DNA of 64,000 nucleotides from an uncultured Clostridia bacterium (GCA_948678575.1 CAPPGO010000001.1:124001-188000), one strand, 5' to 3'; positions 43,777 to 53,457 are shown, numbered from the stretch's first letter. Translations and numbers: made by a program. The notes: generated by a model from the sequence alone, not told the origin.

Positions 43777-46700
43777 TTATATTAAAACATATTTTTTAAT
43801 TAAGATTATTCCTGTTGTAAGTATTGCCATTACTGTTGTAGATAAAACTACATACACTGGTTCTTCACCTGTTGAGATTGATAATATAACTGGTGCATCA
43901 TCTTGGTCATCTTCTTCTGATTTAAAGTTGTCTGGTGTTGAATCTATATCTGGTGAACCTTTGTCATTATAATCTTTACTAATTTCAGCAATATTTACTT
44001 TTTGTCCTAAATTATTTTCATTATTTACCCATTGTAGAGTAATGTCTACACTTGCTGATTGTCCAGGCACTAATAATGTATTTGCTAATGCTTCTGTTCT
44101 TACAACATCGTCTGAAACTGCTATCCAATCTTTGTTATCTTCTTTAACAAAAGATAGTCCTGCTGGGATATGATCTTTAATTTCTTTTGCATATCCTTCA
44201 ATTTCACCTTGATTTGTTACTGTTATTTTATAAACAAATTTTACTGTTGTATTGTTAATGTGTTTTCTGTTAATTTCAACTTTTAATAAGTCTTCTTCAT
44301 TTTTAGCAAGAATTTCTCTTGTTTGACCATTTTCTGTGATAACAATTTTTGTTAAAGATTTCTTTAAAGCTAAATCGAAGTATTTAACTATAACTCTTTC
44401 TTGATCAATATCATCTTCACCTGATTTATTGTTTCCTGGTGTTGAATCTTTATCCTCAATTTCATTTCCATCTTTATCTTCGTCATCTGTAATCTCAGCT
44501 GTATTTATGATTGTTCTTTCTGTTTTATTTGGTAATGCAACCTCAGTTACTTGGAATACTATTTTAACATCTCTGTAAGCTGGTGTTTGCATTGTTTCAC
44601 TGTCATAAGCAGCTAAAATTGTTTTATGATCATCTTTTTCGTTGGCTTTTGATAAATATGTTGTTTTTACAGAAGCTGCTTGATTTACATCATTAGTTTC
44701 TTTTCCACTTTTATCATACATTTTCCAACCAAATTCTTTATTTGTTGCATTGTCTGGTAAATATTTTAAACCAGCTGGAATATCATCCATTATTTCTTTT
44801 GCATAACCATCAATTTCACCTTCGTTATATACTCTGATTGTATATGTAACTAAGTCTGAATTAGCTACTTTTAAAGGTTCTGTTGTATGATTATATCTAA
44901 ATGTTCCATCATTATTTTTTGTAATAGTAGGTTCTCTACCATCAACCTTGTCATTGTTTAAACCTGTAATGAATTTTTGTAAACTTAAATCAAATTTCTT
45001 ATCTTTTACAGTTACAAGATTTTCATAATCATTATCATCTTGGTCTTTATCATTTCCAGGATAATTGTTTGGATCAACTGTATCTGGTGTTGAATCTCTA
45101 TCTGTAACTTCTTCTTTTTTATCATCTAAATCTTTTTTAATTTCTGCAATATTTTTTAAGTTGTTATTTTCTGTAACATCTGTTAATACAACACATGTAA
45201 TTTCAACATCTTTGTAATCTAATGATGTTCCATTTTCTTTATCAAAAGCTTTAATTAAATTGCTTTCATTTTTTGAAGATAATGCTGTTGTTACGAATTT
45301 TCCTCCACCTACAACAACTAATTCATCTTCTAATTTTAAATCACTTGTAAAATTATCTTTTTTAAGATTTTTTGTTGCATTTTCAATTTCATTTAATTTA
45401 ATTGTTTTTGCATTTTCTGGTATTTGCCATTTATTTTCTATATTTGCATTATAGTTCATTAAATATCCAAGTCCAGCTGGTATATAATCTGAAATTTCTT
45501 CTGCATATCCTGCAATATCACCTTCATTATATACTCTAATTTTGTATGTTACTATGTCACCTTTTTCAACTGATAAAGCTGATTTTGGATGTGTATATGT
45601 AGCATTTGTAGCTGAACCGTTTTTTAGTTTTGAAACATCTACTTTTGGTTCTCTGCTAGTATTTGGAGCTTTTCCATTTATTTTTGTAATAAATTTTCTT
45701 AAAGCTAAATCAAATATATCTTTATTTGGTTCTATGATAACTTTTTCAAAATCATCATCATCTTGTAAACCTTTGTAGTAGTATTCAGGATCTGTTAAAT
45801 CTTCTTTATTATCTTTGTTTCCTGAAAATGTTTTTGTATCTATTGTGCTAGGATCTATTGATTTTTCAGAATCAGCATCTTTTCTACTATATCCTGTAAT
45901 TTCTGCTACATTTGTAAGAACTGTATTTTCTGTAATTTCTTCTGATAAAGTATCAGATATTTTACATTCAATTTGAACATATAAACTATCTAAATCTCCT
46001 TCACCAGAATAAGCTTCTATATCAGAATCTTTTAAATATTCTGTTGCTGCAACTCTTCCATCTTCTGATGCCTTCCATCCATAAGTTTCATTTATACTAC
46101 TATTAGTAGCAAGAGTCATACCTTCTGGTAAATAGTCTGTAATTTCTGTTGCTGTTCCATTTAAAGTTCCTTCGTTATATACTCTAATTTCATATACAAC
46201 TGTATCACCTGCTTTAATAGTAACAGGATTTTTTCTATGTTTATATTCTGCTGTTCCAGTAGAAGCAATTGTATCTTCATTTACATCTGGAATTCTATTT
46301 TTAATTTCTGTACTACCTGCTTTTATAATATATTTTCGTAAGGCTAGGTCAAATTTCTTTAATTCAACATCTTTTTCACGAGAATCTGAATATGGTTTTG
46401 TACCTCTTGTAATTAAAGCAACTGGTTGGTATGTGCTATCTGATGTAACACTCCATAAAGAAGCTTCTGTTTCATAAGTTGAATAATCAATAGTAATTTT
46501 TATTTTAGTAATTGTATTTCCTTCTATTGGTAAATATATATAATAATTTTTGCCAAATATTTGATTTACATTTTTATCTGTAAAGTTTTCTTCACCATCA
46601 ATTTTTATTTGATATTTACTTCTATCAATTTCATTTCCTTCACTATCTACTAATTTAATAGTAGCTGTTCCAGTTCCAGAATTTACATTGAAAGGTCCTA

Positions 46701-47607
46701 CTTTATAGTTATCTCCTTCAACTGTACAAGTTAAATCTGAATCTTTCATTGCAAAACTTGGATATGTAACTTTTTCAGTAGATGCTGCTGTTTTTGCACT
46801 ATCTACTAAATATGCATATAGTTTATTTAAAAGTTCTTGTCTTGCTCCATTACCTGTTAAATCTGATAATGTTGTATATTTTCCATCTGTTGTCATACCT
46901 TTTACATAAACTGTACCAAATGTAGAATATTTTGCATTATAATATTTTTGATAATCTGGTGAATATCCATCTTTATTTCCATTTGTGAAATACCAAATTG
47001 CCCATTGTTGAACAACTTCAATATCATCATCTGTAATAATTGATGCAATATATTCTGCTGTTACTGGTGGTATTACATTTTCTGCAATTTCATTAGCAAA
47101 AGCTTTGCTAATAAATTCCATTTTTTCACCTGGTTGTTGTTTTCTTAAATACATGTTATCAATAAGCCAAATTAAAGATTTATAATTTTTTGCACCTATT
47201 GAATTAATTAAACCTGCTGTGGCTGTTTCTGTTTCATTTTTTAAGTCTCCAATATTTTTGTATTCTTTTGCCCCAGCACTTGGGAAAGATTTTTCAGCAT
47301 TTAAACAATATAAAGCATCTTCAAAGCTTACATCACCTTCTTTGATGATTTTAAATACTGTTGTTCTTCCTTCACTTCCTGAATTTGCAATTTGATAAGA
47401 ATATGGACTGTAATCATATTTGTCCATATATTCTTCTGGCAATAATCCACTATCTTCGCCACCCTCATGTTCAATTGAAGTTTCTAACATTGCTGTTGTA
47501 TCTTTATGTGTTAAAGCAACAGCTAAAACTTCTGACGAGTATGGTAAAATAATAGCGACAATTAAAAGCATTGCTAAAATTTTCTTTACAACTTTACTTT
47601 CTCTCAT
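43777..47607 (-). CDS. large thioester/DUF11-repeat surface adhesin
   Basis: A 1276-residue surface protein. A signal peptide (residues ~8-30) is followed by a thioester-type domain: C in DALYCLNAEKSFP (~98) and Q in VVQQWAIWYFTNG (~200), the pair that forms an internal Cys-Gln bond for covalent attachment to host targets. Four DUF11-like beta-sandwich repeats follow, each opening with a F-D-L-A-L-R-K-F-like phrase (FDLALRKYI, FDLALRKFI, FDLSLQKFI, FDLALKKSL) and holding a YxxGxxxG-A-E/K-I-x-D-x-I/L-P-x-G-L/M core. The C-terminus has STGEEPVYV and a membrane helix, without a clear LPxTG. Probably attaches to cell-surface or host molecules. Its own promoter is visible. Confidence 0.85.
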   Translation of the reverse strand: MRESKVVKKILAMLLIVAIILPYSSEVLAVALTHKDTTAMLETSIEHEGGEDSGLLPEEYMDKYDYSPYSYQIANSGSEGRTTVFKIIKEGDVSFEDALYCLNAEKSFPSAGAKEYKNIGDLKNETETATAGLINSIGAKNYKSLIWLIDNMYLRKQQPGEKMEFISKAFANEIAENVIPPVTAEYIASIITDDDIEVVQQWAIWYFTNGNKDGYSPDYQKYYNAKYSTFGTVYVKGMTTDGKYTTLSDLTGNGARQELLNKLYAYLVDSAKTAASTEKVTYPSFAMKDSDLTCTVEGDNYKVGPFNVNSGTGTATIKLVDSEGNEIDRSKYQIKIDGEENFTDKNVNQIFGKNYYIYLPIEGNTITKIKITIDYSTYETEASLWSVTSDSTYQPVALITRGTKPYSDSREKDVELKKFDLALRKYIIKAGSTEIKNRIPDVNEDTIASTGTAEYKHRKNPVTIKAGDTVVYEIRVYNEGTLNGTATEITDYLPEGMTLATNSSINETYGWKASEDGRVAATEYLKDSDIEAYSGEGDLDSLYVQIECKISDTLSEEITENTVLTNVAEITGYSRKDADSEKSIDPSTIDTKTFSGNKDNKEDLTDPEYYYKGLQDDDDFEKVIIEPNKDIFDLALRKFITKINGKAPNTSREPKVDVSKLKNGSATNATYTHPKSALSVEKGDIVTYKIRVYNEGDIAGYAEEISDYIPAGLGYLMNYNANIENKWQIPENAKTIKLNEIENATKNLKKDNFTSDLKLEDELVVVGGGKFVTTALSSKNESNLIKAFDKENGTSLDYKDVEITCVVLTDVTENNNLKNIAEIKKDLDDKKEEVTDRDSTPDTVDPNNYPGNDKDQDDNDYENLVTVKDKKFDLSLQKFITGLNNDKVDGREPTITKNNDGTFRYNHTTEPLKVANSDLVTYTIRVYNEGEIDGYAKEIMDDIPAGLKYLPDNATNKEFGWKMYDKSGKETNDVNQAASVKTTYLSKANEKDDHKTILAAYDSETMQTPAYRDVKIVFQVTEVALPNKTERTIINTAEITDDEDKDGNEIEDKDSTPGNNKSGEDDIDQERVIVKYFDLALKKSLTKIVITENGQTREILAKNEEDLLKVEINRKHINNTTVKFVYKITVTNQGEIEGYAKEIKDHIPAGLSFVKEDNKDWIAVSDDVVRTEALANTLLVPGQSASVDITLQWVNNENNLGQKVNIAEISKDYNDKGSPDIDSTPDNFKSEEDDQDDAPVILSISTGEEPVYVVLSTTVMAILTTGIILIKKYVLI

Positions 47608-47643
47608 AGACCTTACCTTCCTTATAAGCTATTTAATACTTAT

Positions 47644-47671
47644 ATTTTACTATTTTTTTTTAATAAGTCAA
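47644..47671 (-). promoter_or_regulatory. promoter of the surface adhesin gene
   Basis: Minus strand TTGACT (47666-47671), 16-base spacer, TAAAAT (47644-47649), about 37 bp upstream of the start. Confidence 0.55.
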
Positions 47672-47860
47672 TTTACATTTTCTTATCATTATACTCTGTT
47701 TTCTACGGCTATCAATAAGATACACCTACATTATAATTATATTACATTTTAGTCAAAAAATCAATATTATTTGTTAATTTTTATGTAAATTCCGGGCTTT
47801 TCACGAATTTTTTTAAACATATTATTCAAAATTTACCATATACTTTCTTAGGTGATAACA

Positions 47861-49091
47861 TTGAAAAAATATATTTTATTAAGTTTATTAATAACTTTTT
47901 TACTTATTTCAAGCATATTTCCAGCATTTGCCTACGATGAAGAAATGAGTGATGATGCTGAAACTATTTCAATTATAGAAAGCTTACAAGCTAGCTCTAC
48001 CGTAAGTAATGAACCTGATGTGCATTCAACTCATATTGTAGCAATTGACCGAAATACTAATAGAATTTTATATGAAAAATCTGCTTTTGATAAAACACCA
48101 ATGGCATCTACTACAAAAATTTTAACTTCTATTATTGCTATTGAAAATTGTAAATTAGATGATATTGTACATATTTCAAGCAATGCTGCTCATACTTCTG
48201 GTTCTACTTTGGGAATAAAAACTAATGACAATATAAGAATGGAAGATTTGCTTTATGGACTTATGTTGCGTTCTGGAAACGACTGTGCCGTTGCAATTGC
48301 TGAACATATTAGTGGTAATTTAGAAAATTTTTCTTCTCTTATGAATAAAAAAGCAAAAGAACTTGGACTTAACAATTCAAACTTTATAACTCCACATGGA
48401 TTAGATGCTGACAAACATTATACAACAGCTTACGAACTTGCTCTTATTACTAACTATGCTTTAAAAAATGAAACTTTTAAGAAAATCGTATCCACAAAAG
48501 AAACTATAATTTGTAATCGGAACTAGACCTATACATAATACTAATGAACTTCTTGGCAATTATGAAGGTGTCTATGGAGTAAAAACCGGTTTTACATTTG
48601 GAGCTGGAAGATGTTTAGTTACAGCTTGTAAGAAAAATAATTTAGATGTTATTGTTGTAGTTTTAGGTGCTGATACTAAAAACATTAGAACCACTGATAG
48701 TGTAAAAGTATTAAATTATGTTTTTAATAATTATTCCAATGTAAATATAGAAAATATTATAAGCAGTAGTTTCTCTGACTTTTCAAATCATTTTACAAAT
48801 AATGTTCATATCAAAAAAACTACAAATAAACCAATTATTGAATCAGCAGATTTTGGAAATACGATTTTTCCTTTATCAACAAATGAATTATCAAAGCTAA
48901 ATGTGGAAACTTATTTTCTAAATAATTTAGAAGCACCATTAAAGGAGAAAACTAAAATTGGCTTTTTGACTATAAAAATCGACGATGAAATTTTAAAAAA
49001 GGTTGATATTTATGTAAAAAATAATATTGAAAAAAAAGATTTTAAAATTTATTATCGAGAATTGTTAAAAAATATATTTAACTTTTTATAA
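47861..49091 (+). pseudogene. D-alanyl-D-alanine carboxypeptidase (DacF-like), frameshifted
   Basis: A penicillin-binding protein 5-type D,D-carboxypeptidase in two frames. The first part (47861 to 48526) has a signal peptide, the catalytic SxxK in MASTTKILTS and the SxN motif in SGNDCAVAI. It then stops early after TIICNRN. Reading continues in another frame (about 48515 to 49091) with IGTRPIHNTNELLGNYEGVYGVKTGFTFGAGR, which holds the KTG motif, and a C-terminal domain. Restoring two bases (AT after AAT, giving CNIGTRP) rejoins the frames. I chose the TTG at 47861, which has AGGTGATAACA before it, rather than the GTG at 47852. Loss of KTG makes the short product inactive. Confidence 0.8.
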
Positions 49092-49103
49092 ACTTTTTGA
49101 ATA

Positions 49104-49149
49104 CTCCTAAAACTTTTGGGTAATATTTAGTTATCAAAATTTTAGGAGG
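49104..49149 (+). promoter_or_regulatory. hairpin that can sequester the ribosome site of the CAP gene
   Basis: CTCCTAAAA (49104-49112) is a perfect 9-base complement to TTTTAGGAG (49140-49148), which contains most of the AGGAGG ribosome site at 49144-49149. Followed by a T run, it can also end transcription of the carboxypeptidase gene. Both roles are inferred. Confidence 0.5.
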
Positions 49150-49155
49150 TTTTTT

Positions 49156-49920
49156 ATGAAATTATTTGATTATATTAAAAAGAACAAATCTTTTATAATC
49201 GTTCTTTCAATTTTAGTATTCGCTATTTTTAGTGTATTTTCAAACAGCTTTGGTATGGAGGAAATGGAAAATTTAGATTTTTCTGTTGGACAAGTTACTG
49301 CAAATAAATTAAATATACGTAGGGGGCCAGGGATTTCTTATGAAAATGTTGGCATTTTATCTAAGGATAACTACATACGAGTCTTTGCTAAAATAGGTAA
49401 TTGGTATGTTGTGCAGACCGAAAATAATATTATTGGAGCAGTAAATTCCGACTATGTTAAGCCTTGTTATGATAAAGAATTAGATATACAGCCTACAAAT
49501 GCTGAAACCGTAGAAGCTTCGGCTCCACCAACCGTATTATCAGAAGAGGAATCTGCTTTCTTAAAAGCAATAAATGATCTTCGCGTTCAAAATAATTTAC
49601 CAGCATTAGAAATTGATGATGCTACTCAAAATGTTGCTAGACTAAAAGCACAAGATTTAGTCGATAATAATTATTTTTCCCACACTTCACAAAAATATGG
49701 AACACCTTTTGAGATGCTTTCTACCAATGGAGTAACCTATAAAACAGCAAGTGAAAACATTGCTGGAAATTCGACTCTTGAAGGCGCCGTAAGCTCCTGG
49801 ATGAATTCCGAATCTCATAAGAATAACATTTTAAGTAATACTTTTAATTATACGGGTGTTGCTATTGTTAACAGTCCTGAATATGGAAAAGTTCTTGTTC
49901 AAATGTTTATAGGAAAATAA
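49156..49920 (+). CDS. secreted CAP (SCP/YkwD) protein with an SH3 domain
   Basis: A 254-residue exported protein. A hydrophobic segment at ~13-32 is the signal or anchor. Residues ~45-102 form an SH3b domain (TANKLNIRRGPGISYENVGILSKDN, NWYVVQ, YVKP), a cell-wall-binding unit. Residues ~133-254 are a CAP domain: FLKAINDLRVQNNLPALEID, DLVDNNYFSHTS with the conserved H, TASENIAGNSTLEGAVSSWMNSESHKNNIL with E and H, and YTGVAIV. Bacterial members of this class are linked to spores or the envelope; no enzymatic action is settled. Next to a carboxypeptidase remnant. Confidence 0.92.
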   Translation: MKLFDYIKKNKSFIIVLSILVFAIFSVFSNSFGMEEMENLDFSVGQVTANKLNIRRGPGISYENVGILSKDNYIRVFAKIGNWYVVQTENNIIGAVNSDYVKPCYDKELDIQPTNAETVEASAPPTVLSEEESAFLKAINDLRVQNNLPALEIDDATQNVARLKAQDLVDNNYFSHTSQKYGTPFEMLSTNGVTYKTASENIAGNSTLEGAVSSWMNSESHKNNILSNTFNYTGVAIVNSPEYGKVLVQMFIGK

Positions 49921-49927
49921 AATATAA

Positions 49928-49955
49928 CCCTAGAAATATATATTTCTAGGGCTTT
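49928..49955. terminator. bidirectional terminator
   Basis: A 10-bp stem (CCCTAGAAAT with its complement) around ATAT, then CTTTTATT, between the CAP gene and the convergent argH. Confidence 0.8.
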
Positions 49956-49957
49956 TA

Positions 49958-51322
49958 TTATTTGTTTTTTAATTTTTCTATATGCTGTTTTACTTGTTCA
50001 GGAGCAGGACCACCTATAACATTTCTTTTATTTATGCAATTAATTAAATCTATCTCATCATAAACATCATTTTCGAATTTATCAGAAAATTCTTTATATT
50101 TTTCTAATTCTAAGTTTTCTAATATCTTATTATTATCAATACAATATCCTACTATTTCTCCTGTTATTTTATATGCCTCCCTAAATGGAATGCCTCTATT
50201 TACCAAATAATCAGCACAATCAGTAGCATTTATAAATCCTGTTTCAGCCGCCTTTTTCATATTTTCTTTTAAAACATTCATAGTTTTAACCATTGGAATT
50301 AAAGTTTTAATACAATTCTTTATAGTGTCTATGCTATCAAATATAGCCTCTTTGTCTTCTTGCATATCTTTATTATACGCAAGTGGTAATCCTTTCATTA
50401 AAGTTAAAAGAGCCATTAAATTTCCATATGTTCTACCAGTTTTTCCTCTTATTAATTCAGTAATATCAGGATTTTTCTTCTGTGGCATTATAGAAGAACC
50501 TGTGGAAAAAGCATCATCTAACTCTAAAAACTTAAATTCCCATGAACAATAAAGTATAATTTCTTCACTAAATCTTGATAAATGCATCATAATCATTGAA
50601 ATATTAAAAGCTAATTCTAATAAGAAATCTCTATCAGAAACTCCATCTAAACTGTTTAAAGTTACATCTTTAAACTCTAAAATTTCTGCTGTATATTTTC
50701 TATCTATATTATGTGTTGTTCCCGCTAATGCGCAACTGCCTAGTGGCATAACATTTGTACTATCATAATTTTTATCTAATCTTTCAATATCTCTTTTAAA
50801 CATTTCACAATATGCCATCAAATAATGTGCAAAAGTTATTGGTTGTGCTCTTTGTAAATGAGTATATCCTGGCATAATTGTATATAAATTTTCTTCTGCT
50901 TTATCAATTAAAACATCTTCTAATTCTTTTAATGCTTCAATAATATTAATAATTTCCTCTTTCAAATACATTCTTATATCTAATGCTACTTGATCATTTC
51001 TACTTCTTGCTGTATGAAGCTTTTTACCAGTATCCCCTATTCTTTTAGTAAGTTCCTCTTCTATAAAAGTATGAATATCCTCTGCATTATTATTTATTTC
51101 TAAACTTCCATTTTGGATATCTTCTAAAATTTTTGTTAATGCATCTTCACTTTCTGTAAAGTCTTTTTTAGTTATTATATTTTGTTTTTCAAGCATTTTT
51201 GTATGTGCTATACTTCCCATAATATCTTCTTTATAAAGTCTTGAATCAAAACTTATTGAAGAATTAAAATCATTAGTTTGACTATCTAATTTCTTTTTAA
51301 ATCTTCCTTTCCAAAGTTCCAT
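49958..51322 (-). CDS. argH: argininosuccinate lyase
   Basis: A 454-residue enzyme of standard length. The N-terminal part has the SRLYKEDIMGSIAHTKML substrate region, the middle TARSRNDQVALDIRMYL, and the signature GSSIMPQKKNPDITELIRGK with the catalytic serine loop. It splits argininosuccinate into arginine and fumarate, the last step of arginine synthesis. Its start follows argG by 1 bp, with the CAAATGAAAGGAG ribosome site inside argG's end. It shares argG's T-box control. Confidence 0.97.
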   Translation of the reverse strand: MELWKGRFKKKLDSQTNDFNSSISFDSRLYKEDIMGSIAHTKMLEKQNIITKKDFTESEDALTKILEDIQNGSLEINNNAEDIHTFIEEELTKRIGDTGKKLHTARSRNDQVALDIRMYLKEEIINIIEALKELEDVLIDKAEENLYTIMPGYTHLQRAQPITFAHYLMAYCEMFKRDIERLDKNYDSTNVMPLGSCALAGTTHNIDRKYTAEILEFKDVTLNSLDGVSDRDFLLELAFNISMIMMHLSRFSEEIILYCSWEFKFLELDDAFSTGSSIMPQKKNPDITELIRGKTGRTYGNLMALLTLMKGLPLAYNKDMQEDKEAIFDSIDTIKNCIKTLIPMVKTMNVLKENMKKAAETGFINATDCADYLVNRGIPFREAYKITGEIVGYCIDNNKILENLELEKYKEFSDKFENDVYDEIDLINCINKRNVIGGPAPEQVKQHIEKLKNK

Positions 51323-51323
51323 T

Positions 51324-52535
51324 TTATTCTCCTTTCATTTTTGCTTTTACTTTTGTTGGCAATCCATATAAATTTATAAAACCTTTTGCATCTTCTTGGT
51401 TAAAATCATCGTCTTCTCCAAAAGAAGCTGTTTTCTCAGAATATAATGAATATTCACTTGTCATTCCAGCATTTATAATATTTCCTTTATATAATTTCAA
51501 TTTTACTGTTCCTGTAACTGTTTCTTGTGTTTTATCAATAAATGCTGATAATGCTTCTCTTAATGGAGTAAACCATTTAGCTTCATATAATAATTCTCCA
51601 AATTTACTTGCTACTTGCTCTTTATAATGCATTGTATCTTTATCTAAACAAAGTGTTTCTAACCATTCATGTGCCTTATATATTATAGTTCCACCTGGTG
51701 TTTCATAAACTCCTCTTGATTTCATACCTACAAGACGATTTTCTACCATGTCTAATATTCCTATTCCGTTTTTTCCACCAATTTCATTAAGTTTCAAAAT
51801 AATATCTAAAACACTCATCTTCTCTCCATCTATACTAACTGGTACTCCTTTTTCGAAACTTAAAGTTAAAATTGTTTCTTTGTCTGGTGCGTTTTGTGGT
51901 GTAACTCCCATTTCTAATATCTTATCATATTTAGGTTCATTTGCAGGATTTTCTAAATCTAAACCTTCATGTGATAAGTGCCAAATGTTTTTATCCTTAG
52001 AATAATTAGTTTCTCTATTAATTTTTAATGGAACATTATGCTTTTCAGCATATTCTATTTCATCTTCACGGCTCTTAATTTCCCAGCTTCTCCAAGGAAC
52101 AATAACTGGCATATCTGGTGCAAAATTTCTTATACCTAATTCAAATCGCACTTGATCATTTCCTTTACCTGTACAACCATGGCATATTGCATCAGCATTT
52201 TCCTTTTTCGTTATTTCTACTAATTTTTCAGCAATTAAAGGTCTTGAAAATGGTGTTCCTAATAAATACACATTTTCATATTTAGCTCCTGCTTTTATTG
52301 TAGGTACAATATAGTCTTTTACAATTTCTTCTTTTAAATCTAGTACATACAATTTTGAAGCACCTGTTTTTTTGGCTTTTTCTTCAAGTCCTTCTAATTC
52401 ACTCTCTCCTTGTCCAACATTTCCAGTAACGGCAATTACTTCACATCCTTTGTAATTTTCTTTTAGCCAAGTTATCATTATAGAAGTATCTAATCCTCCT
52501 GAATAAGCTAAAACAATTTTCTTAAAATTTTCCAT
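51324..52535 (-). CDS. argG: argininosuccinate synthase
   Basis: About 403 residues. The ATP-pyrophosphatase loop is VLAYSGGLDTSIMI at the N-terminus; other family blocks are GCTGKGNDQVRFELG, PWRSWEIKSREDEIEYA and LDMVENRLVGMKSRGVYETPGG. It joins citrulline and aspartate with ATP. I place the start at 52535 (MENFKKIVLAYSGG), which has AAAGGAGGAAAAGAAA before it. A longer reading from a GTG at 52613 would run through the T-box terminator stem and add 26 residues the family does not have. Confidence 0.96.
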   Translation of the reverse strand: MENFKKIVLAYSGGLDTSIMITWLKENYKGCEVIAVTGNVGQGESELEGLEEKAKKTGASKLYVLDLKEEIVKDYIVPTIKAGAKYENVYLLGTPFSRPLIAEKLVEITKKENADAICHGCTGKGNDQVRFELGIRNFAPDMPVIVPWRSWEIKSREDEIEYAEKHNVPLKINRETNYSKDKNIWHLSHEGLDLENPANEPKYDKILEMGVTPQNAPDKETILTLSFEKGVPVSIDGEKMSVLDIILKLNEIGGKNGIGILDMVENRLVGMKSRGVYETPGGTIIYKAHEWLETLCLDKDTMHYKEQVASKFGELLYEAKWFTPLREALSAFIDKTQETVTGTVKLKLYKGNIINAGMTSEYSLYSEKTASFGEDDDFNQEDAKGFINLYGLPTKVKAKMKGE

Positions 52536-52559
52536 TTTCTTTTCCTCCTTTAATTTATT

Positions 52560-52650
52560 TAAAAATAAAAACGCCTCTGAAAACCCAGAGACGTATATTT
52601 TACGCGGTACCACTCTAATTACTTGTAAAATATAACTAAAATTGTACCAT
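52560..52650 (-). promoter_or_regulatory. second, truncated T-box antiterminator/terminator unit
   Basis: On the minus strand AGAGTGGTACCGCG is followed by the stem GTCTCTGGG-TTTT-CAGAGGC and a T run. This is a second copy of the T-box sequence and its terminator, with no stem I or specifier loop in front of it. It lies between the complete T-box and argG. Confidence 0.75.
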
Positions 52651-52678
52651 AAATATTTTGTCTTATATAAACAAAAAA

Positions 52679-52922
52679 GTCTCTGGAAAATCCAGAGACG
52701 CTTATTACACGTGGTACCACCCTAGTTACTTATAAAAATTTACAAGTCACTCTTGCCTGTAACGAAGGCTTACGGATTCCATACTTTGATTAAAAATCAT
52801 TTCAAGTAATCACTCCTGAGTTCTCTTCACAATACACTTCATTATTAGGCTTTCACCAATCCCTAACTCGCTAAAACTTAGTAATATTGTTACTCTCTCT
52901 ATCAACGTTTTACTATATAACT
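52679..52922 (-). promoter_or_regulatory. T-box riboswitch leader of argGH
   Basis: On the minus strand the leader begins near 52922. It has a stem I with an AGTAA S-turn (near 52891) and a distal loop TTGGTGAAAGCC, then a specifier region around TGAAGAGAAC. It ends in the T-box AGGGTGGTACCACG (about 52711-52725) and terminator stem GTCTCTGGA/TCCAGAGAC (52679-52699). Uncharged tRNA binding should stop termination and turn on argGH. The triplet AGA (arginine) is visible in the specifier region; assigning it is an inference. Confidence 0.88.
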
Positions 52923-52928
52923 ATTTTT

Positions 52929-52957
52929 AGTTTAACATTATTTTTCAATTATGTCAA
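52929..52957 (-). promoter_or_regulatory. sigma-A promoter of argGH
   Basis: Minus strand TTGACA (52952-52957), 17-base spacer, TAAACT (52929-52934). It places the transcript start at about 52922, just ahead of the T-box leader. Confidence 0.75.
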
Positions 52958-52962
52958 CACTT

Positions 52963-53403
52963 TTATTTTAATAATTCTTTAACCACTTCATTTATTGTTT
53001 TACCATCAGCTGATGCACCCATCTCTTCTTTTGCACCTTTCATAACAGCGCCCATTTCTTTTATTGATGTTGCTCCTACTTTTGAAATAATATTTTTTAC
53101 TATTTCTGCAATTTCGTCTTTGCTTAATTGTTTTGGCAAATATGCTGATAATATTTCAAGTTCTTGATTATTTTTTTCAATTAAATCTTCTCTTCCACTC
53201 TTTTCAAAATCAGCAGCTGCATCTTTTCTTTTTTTGCTTTCTTTTGCAATTATATCTATAATTTGATTATCATCTAATTCTATTCCTTTATCTTTTTCAA
53301 CTTGTAAAATAGCTGCTCTTACCATTTGAACAGTATTCTTCTTTATTTCATTTTTTTCTTTCATGGCTTCTTTTAAATCATTCATTAATTGCTCTTTTAA
53401 CAT
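52963..53403 (-). CDS. yqeY: GatB/YqeY-domain protein
   Basis: A 146-residue protein of the normal YqeY length. The N-terminal helix (LMNDLKEAMKEKNEIKKNTVQMVRAAILQVEKDKG) and the C-terminal half (IISKVGATSIKEMGAVMKGAKEEMGASADGKTINEVVKELL) match the family, related to the tRNA-interacting tail of GatB. The function is not established; it is often next to rpsU, as here. A hairpin (GAGCGAT/ATCGCTC, 53429-53447) separates it from rpsU, so it is probably transcribed by partial read-through. Confidence 0.95.
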   Translation of the reverse strand: MLKEQLMNDLKEAMKEKNEIKKNTVQMVRAAILQVEKDKGIELDDNQIIDIIAKESKKRKDAAADFEKSGREDLIEKNNQELEILSAYLPKQLSKDEIAEIVKNIISKVGATSIKEMGAVMKGAKEEMGASADGKTINEVVKELLK

Positions 53404-53428
53404 AAAAACACCTCTTTCTAATACAAAA

Positions 53429-53447
53429 GAGCGATTTTTAATCGCTC
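53429..53447 (-). terminator. hairpin between rpsU and yqeY
   Basis: A 7-bp stem GAGCGAT/ATCGCTC with CTTTTG after it on the minus strand. It may lower yqeY expression relative to rpsU rather than stop it. Confidence 0.55.
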
Positions 53448-53457
53448 TCCATATAAT

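Noticed and set aside
52536..52613. A 26-residue N-terminal extension of argG from a GTG start
   Set aside because: It translates the T-box terminator and lacks a ribosome site; the ATG at 52535 has one and starts the conserved protein.
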